The notes beneath the pieces are model-generated. The model was not told the origin of the DNA and ran no database searches. It was given only the letters and a program-made list of their open reading frames with translations. DNA of 64,000 bases, taken from Mesorhizobium neociceri. GTDB lineage: Bacteria > Pseudomonadota > Alphaproteobacteria > Rhizobiales > Rhizobiaceae. The stretch covers positions 62,001 to 126,000 of the forward strand of contig NZ_JACDTY010000012.1 in assembly GCF_013520985.1 (NCBI RefSeq), read 5' to 3'. The first letter of the stretch is position 1; the number at the start of each line of letters is the position of its first letter. The position numbers and the translations under genes were made by a program. Of this stretch, positions 62,126 to 64,000 are shown one piece after another.

Positions 62126-64000
62126 GTGCGCCAGATGGCAAAGAGCCTCGCCCCCACCGATGGCGTCCGCGACTATCTGGCGGCGCAAGAGAAGAAGTCG
62201 CTGCTGCGCTTCCTGACCTGCGGTGCGGTCGATGACGGCAAATCGACGCTGATCGGCCGCCTTCTGTCCGACACCAGGCAGATCTTCGAAGATCAGCTCG
62301 CCGCGCTCGAGCGCGATTCCCGCAAGCACGGCACCACCGGCGACGACATCGACTTCGCGCTTTTGGTCGACGGTCTCGAGGCCGAGCGCGAGCAGGGCAT
62401 CACCATCGACGTCGCCTACCGCTTCTTCGCCACGCCCAAGCGCAAATTCATCGTCGCCGACACACCTGGCCACGAACAATACACCCGCAACATGGCGACC
62501 GGCGCTTCGACCGCCGATCTCGCCATCGTGCTGATCGATGCGCGCCAGGGCGTGCTGCGCCAGACCAGGCGCCATTCGATCATCGCCTCGCTGCTCGGCA
62601 TTCGCCACATCGTGCTTGCCGTCAACAAGATCGACCTCGTCGGGTTCGATCAGGCGGTGTTCGACCGCATCGTCGAGGATTACCGCCAGTTCTCGCAAGA
62701 ACTCGGCTTCCAGACGATCGTGCCGATCCCGATGTCGGCCCGTTATGGCGACAATGTCAGTCGCCCATCGGAAAGCATGGAATGGTATCCTGGCCCGACG
62801 CTGATCGAGCATCTCGAAACCGTGTCGGTCGACGAAGCGATGGTCGAGCTGCCGTTCCGTTTCCCGGTCCAGTACGTCAATCGACCCAATCTCGATTTCC
62901 GCGGCTTTGCCGGCACGATCGCCTCCGGCTCGGTTGCGCCCGGCGACGAGGTTGTTGTCGCCAAGTCCGGCAAATCCTCGCGCGTCAAGCGGATCATCTC
63001 GTATAGCGGCGATCTCATCCAGGCGGCTGCCGGCCAGGCTATCACACTCGTCCTTGACGACGAGGTCGAGATATCACGCGGCAACATGCTGGTTCCGCCG
63101 GCCGCACGGCCGCAGGTCGCCGACCAGTTCGCCGCCAACATCGTCTGGTTCGACGAACATGCGCTGCTGCCCGGCAGGTCCTACATCTTGCGCACCGAGA
63201 CCGACCAGACCAGCGCCACCGTCACCGACCTGAAATACCGCATCAACGTCAACAACTTTGCCCATGAAGCGGCCAAGTCGCTCGACATGAATGAAGTCGG
63301 CATCTGCAACATCTCGACGCGGACGCCGATCGCCTTCGACACTTTCGCCGACAACCGTACCACCGGCGCCTTCATCCTCATCGACCGCATCACCAACGCC
63401 ACCGTCGGCGCCGGCATGATCCTGCATACGTTGCGCCGCGCCGAAAACATCCACTGGCAGTCGCTCGATGTCGGCAAGCGCGGCCGCTCCGACCTGAAAA
63501 GCCAGCGCCCGGCCGTGTTCTGGTTCACCGGGCTTTCCGGTTCGGGCAAGTCGACCATCGCCAACCTGCTCGAGAAGAAGCTGTTCGCCTCGGGGCGCCA
63601 CACCTACATTCTTGACGGCGACAATGTCCGCCACGGCCTCAACCGCGATCTCGGCTTCACCGATGCTGACCGCGTCGAAAACATCCGCCGCGTCGCCGAA
63701 GTGGCGGGTTTGATGGCCGATGCCGGGCTGATCGTCATCGTCTCCTTCATCTCGCCCTTCAGCGCCGAGCGGCGCATGGCGCGCGAGCTGATGGCCGACG
63801 GAGAATTCATCGAGGTGTTCGTCGATACGCCCTTCGAGGAATGCGCCCGGCGCGACCCCAAGGGCCTTTACGCTCGGGCGCTGAATGGCGAGATCAAGAA
63901 TTTCACCGGCATCGATTCACCGTATGAAGCCCCGGAAAAACCGGAGATCCATCTCAAGACACTCGGCAAATCGGCCGAAGAGATGGTAGACGCCCTAGAG
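62126..64000 (+). CDS. cysNC: Bifunctional CysN-CysC (NodQ-like) sulfate activation protein (partial, C-terminus off the window)
   Basis: Fusion of the ATP sulfurylase GTPase subunit with APS kinase; 625 codons are present before the window ends. The GTPase has GAVDDGKST (residues 33-41), DTPGHEQY and NKID. The APS kinase begins near residue 465 with FTGLSGSGKST, then LDGDNVRHGLNRDLGF and FISPF. A GTG at 62126, 11 bases after GAGAGGGA, is chosen; ATG 62135 is an alternative. With CysD it makes APS and then PAPS for cysteine synthesis and sulfotransferases, such as the one at 44090-44968. The adjacent cysD is broken, so the CysD partner must come from elsewhere. Confidence 0.93.
   Translation, partial: MRQMAKSLAPTDGVRDYLAAQEKKSLLRFLTCGAVDDGKSTLIGRLLSDTRQIFEDQLAALERDSRKHGTTGDDIDFALLVDGLEAEREQGITIDVAYRFFATPKRKFIVADTPGHEQYTRNMATGASTADLAIVLIDARQGVLRQTRRHSIIASLLGIRHIVLAVNKIDLVGFDQAVFDRIVEDYRQFSQELGFQTIVPIPMSARYGDNVSRPSESMEWYPGPTLIEHLETVSVDEAMVELPFRFPVQYVNRPNLDFRGFAGTIASGSVAPGDEVVVAKSGKSSRVKRIISYSGDLIQAAAGQAITLVLDDEVEISRGNMLVPPAARPQVADQFAANIVWFDEHALLPGRSYILRTETDQTSATVTDLKYRINVNNFAHEAAKSLDMNEVGICNISTRTPIAFDTFADNRTTGAFILIDRITNATVGAGMILHTLRRAENIHWQSLDVGKRGRSDLKSQRPAVFWFTGLSGSGKSTIANLLEKKLFASGRHTYILDGDNVRHGLNRDLGFTDADRVENIRRVAEVAGLMADAGLIVIVSFISPFSAERRMARELMADGEFIEVFVDTPFEECARRDPKGLYARALNGEIKNFTGIDSPYEAPEKPEIHLKTLGKSAEEMVDALE

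Overview
The window reads as chromosome of a rhizobial alphaproteobacterium, most like Mesorhizobium. The evidence is the uniformly GC-rich coding sequence, the ExoY/ExoF/ExoP and PrsD/PrsE proteins of rhizobial type, a fused CysN-CysC (NodQ-like) protein, a mosaic palindromic intergenic repeat of rhizobial style, and many stand-alone ABC uptake systems. Taxonomy is inferred from protein character only; no rRNA or tRNA gene was seen.

Region 1 (1-20271) is a catabolic and uptake block. A leftward set (FAD oxidoreductase, peptide-type binding protein, DppB-type permease running off the left edge) is divergent from a rightward set (isatin-hydrolase/kynurenine-formamidase-type cyclase, second FAD oxidoreductase, MarR regulator, two-gene indolepyruvate ferredoxin oxidoreductase). 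A second divergent pair follows. Leftward run GntR, DUF3830, TIGR04076, aldo/keto reductase, a SnoaL-like protein and a LivK-type binding protein; rightward run LivG-F-H-M and a DadA-like oxidase. A GntR-type palindrome lies between them. The block looks built to import and oxidise an amino-acid-derived, perhaps indolic, compound.

Region 2 (20466-26705) holds a LysR regulator divergent from an SDR and an F420-reductase-like protein, then an H-NOX haem sensor abutting a GGDEF-EAL protein. After that comes a gene-poor stretch with several copies of AAAGTACCGTCA arranged like iterons, and the decayed tail of a class III aminotransferase.

Region 3 (26744-60084) is a surface polysaccharide and secretion locus: type I exporter PrsD-PrsE, a coiled-coil protein, a Crp/Fnr regulator, the Wzz/BY-kinase ExoP-like protein, a NusG paralogue, a nucleotidyltransferase/P-loop kinase fusion, a glycosyltransferase, ExoF-like export protein, sulfotransferase, Wzx-type flippase and a 1148-residue protein with five cadherin-like repeats. 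A convergent leftward operon encodes an O-antigen ligase/polymerase, a P-loop kinase, a beta-helix protein, a PqqD-HPr-kinase fusion, a nucleotidyltransferase and an 80-residue Tat-signal peptide. ExoY, a Rossmann-like protein and a LuxR regulator close the locus. Together these could make, polymerise, sulfate and export a heteropolysaccharide and secrete an adhesin.

Region 4 (60085-64000) is a junction: a 672-bp inverted-repeat element with a truncated transposase, a degenerate stretch, what looks like the wreck of cysD, and cysNC, which runs off the right edge.

The best candidate for an under-described system is the peptide/PqqD-HPr-kinase/nucleotidyltransferase module at 50457-52935. The iteron-like cluster at 25777-26352 is the most unexplained non-coding structure.
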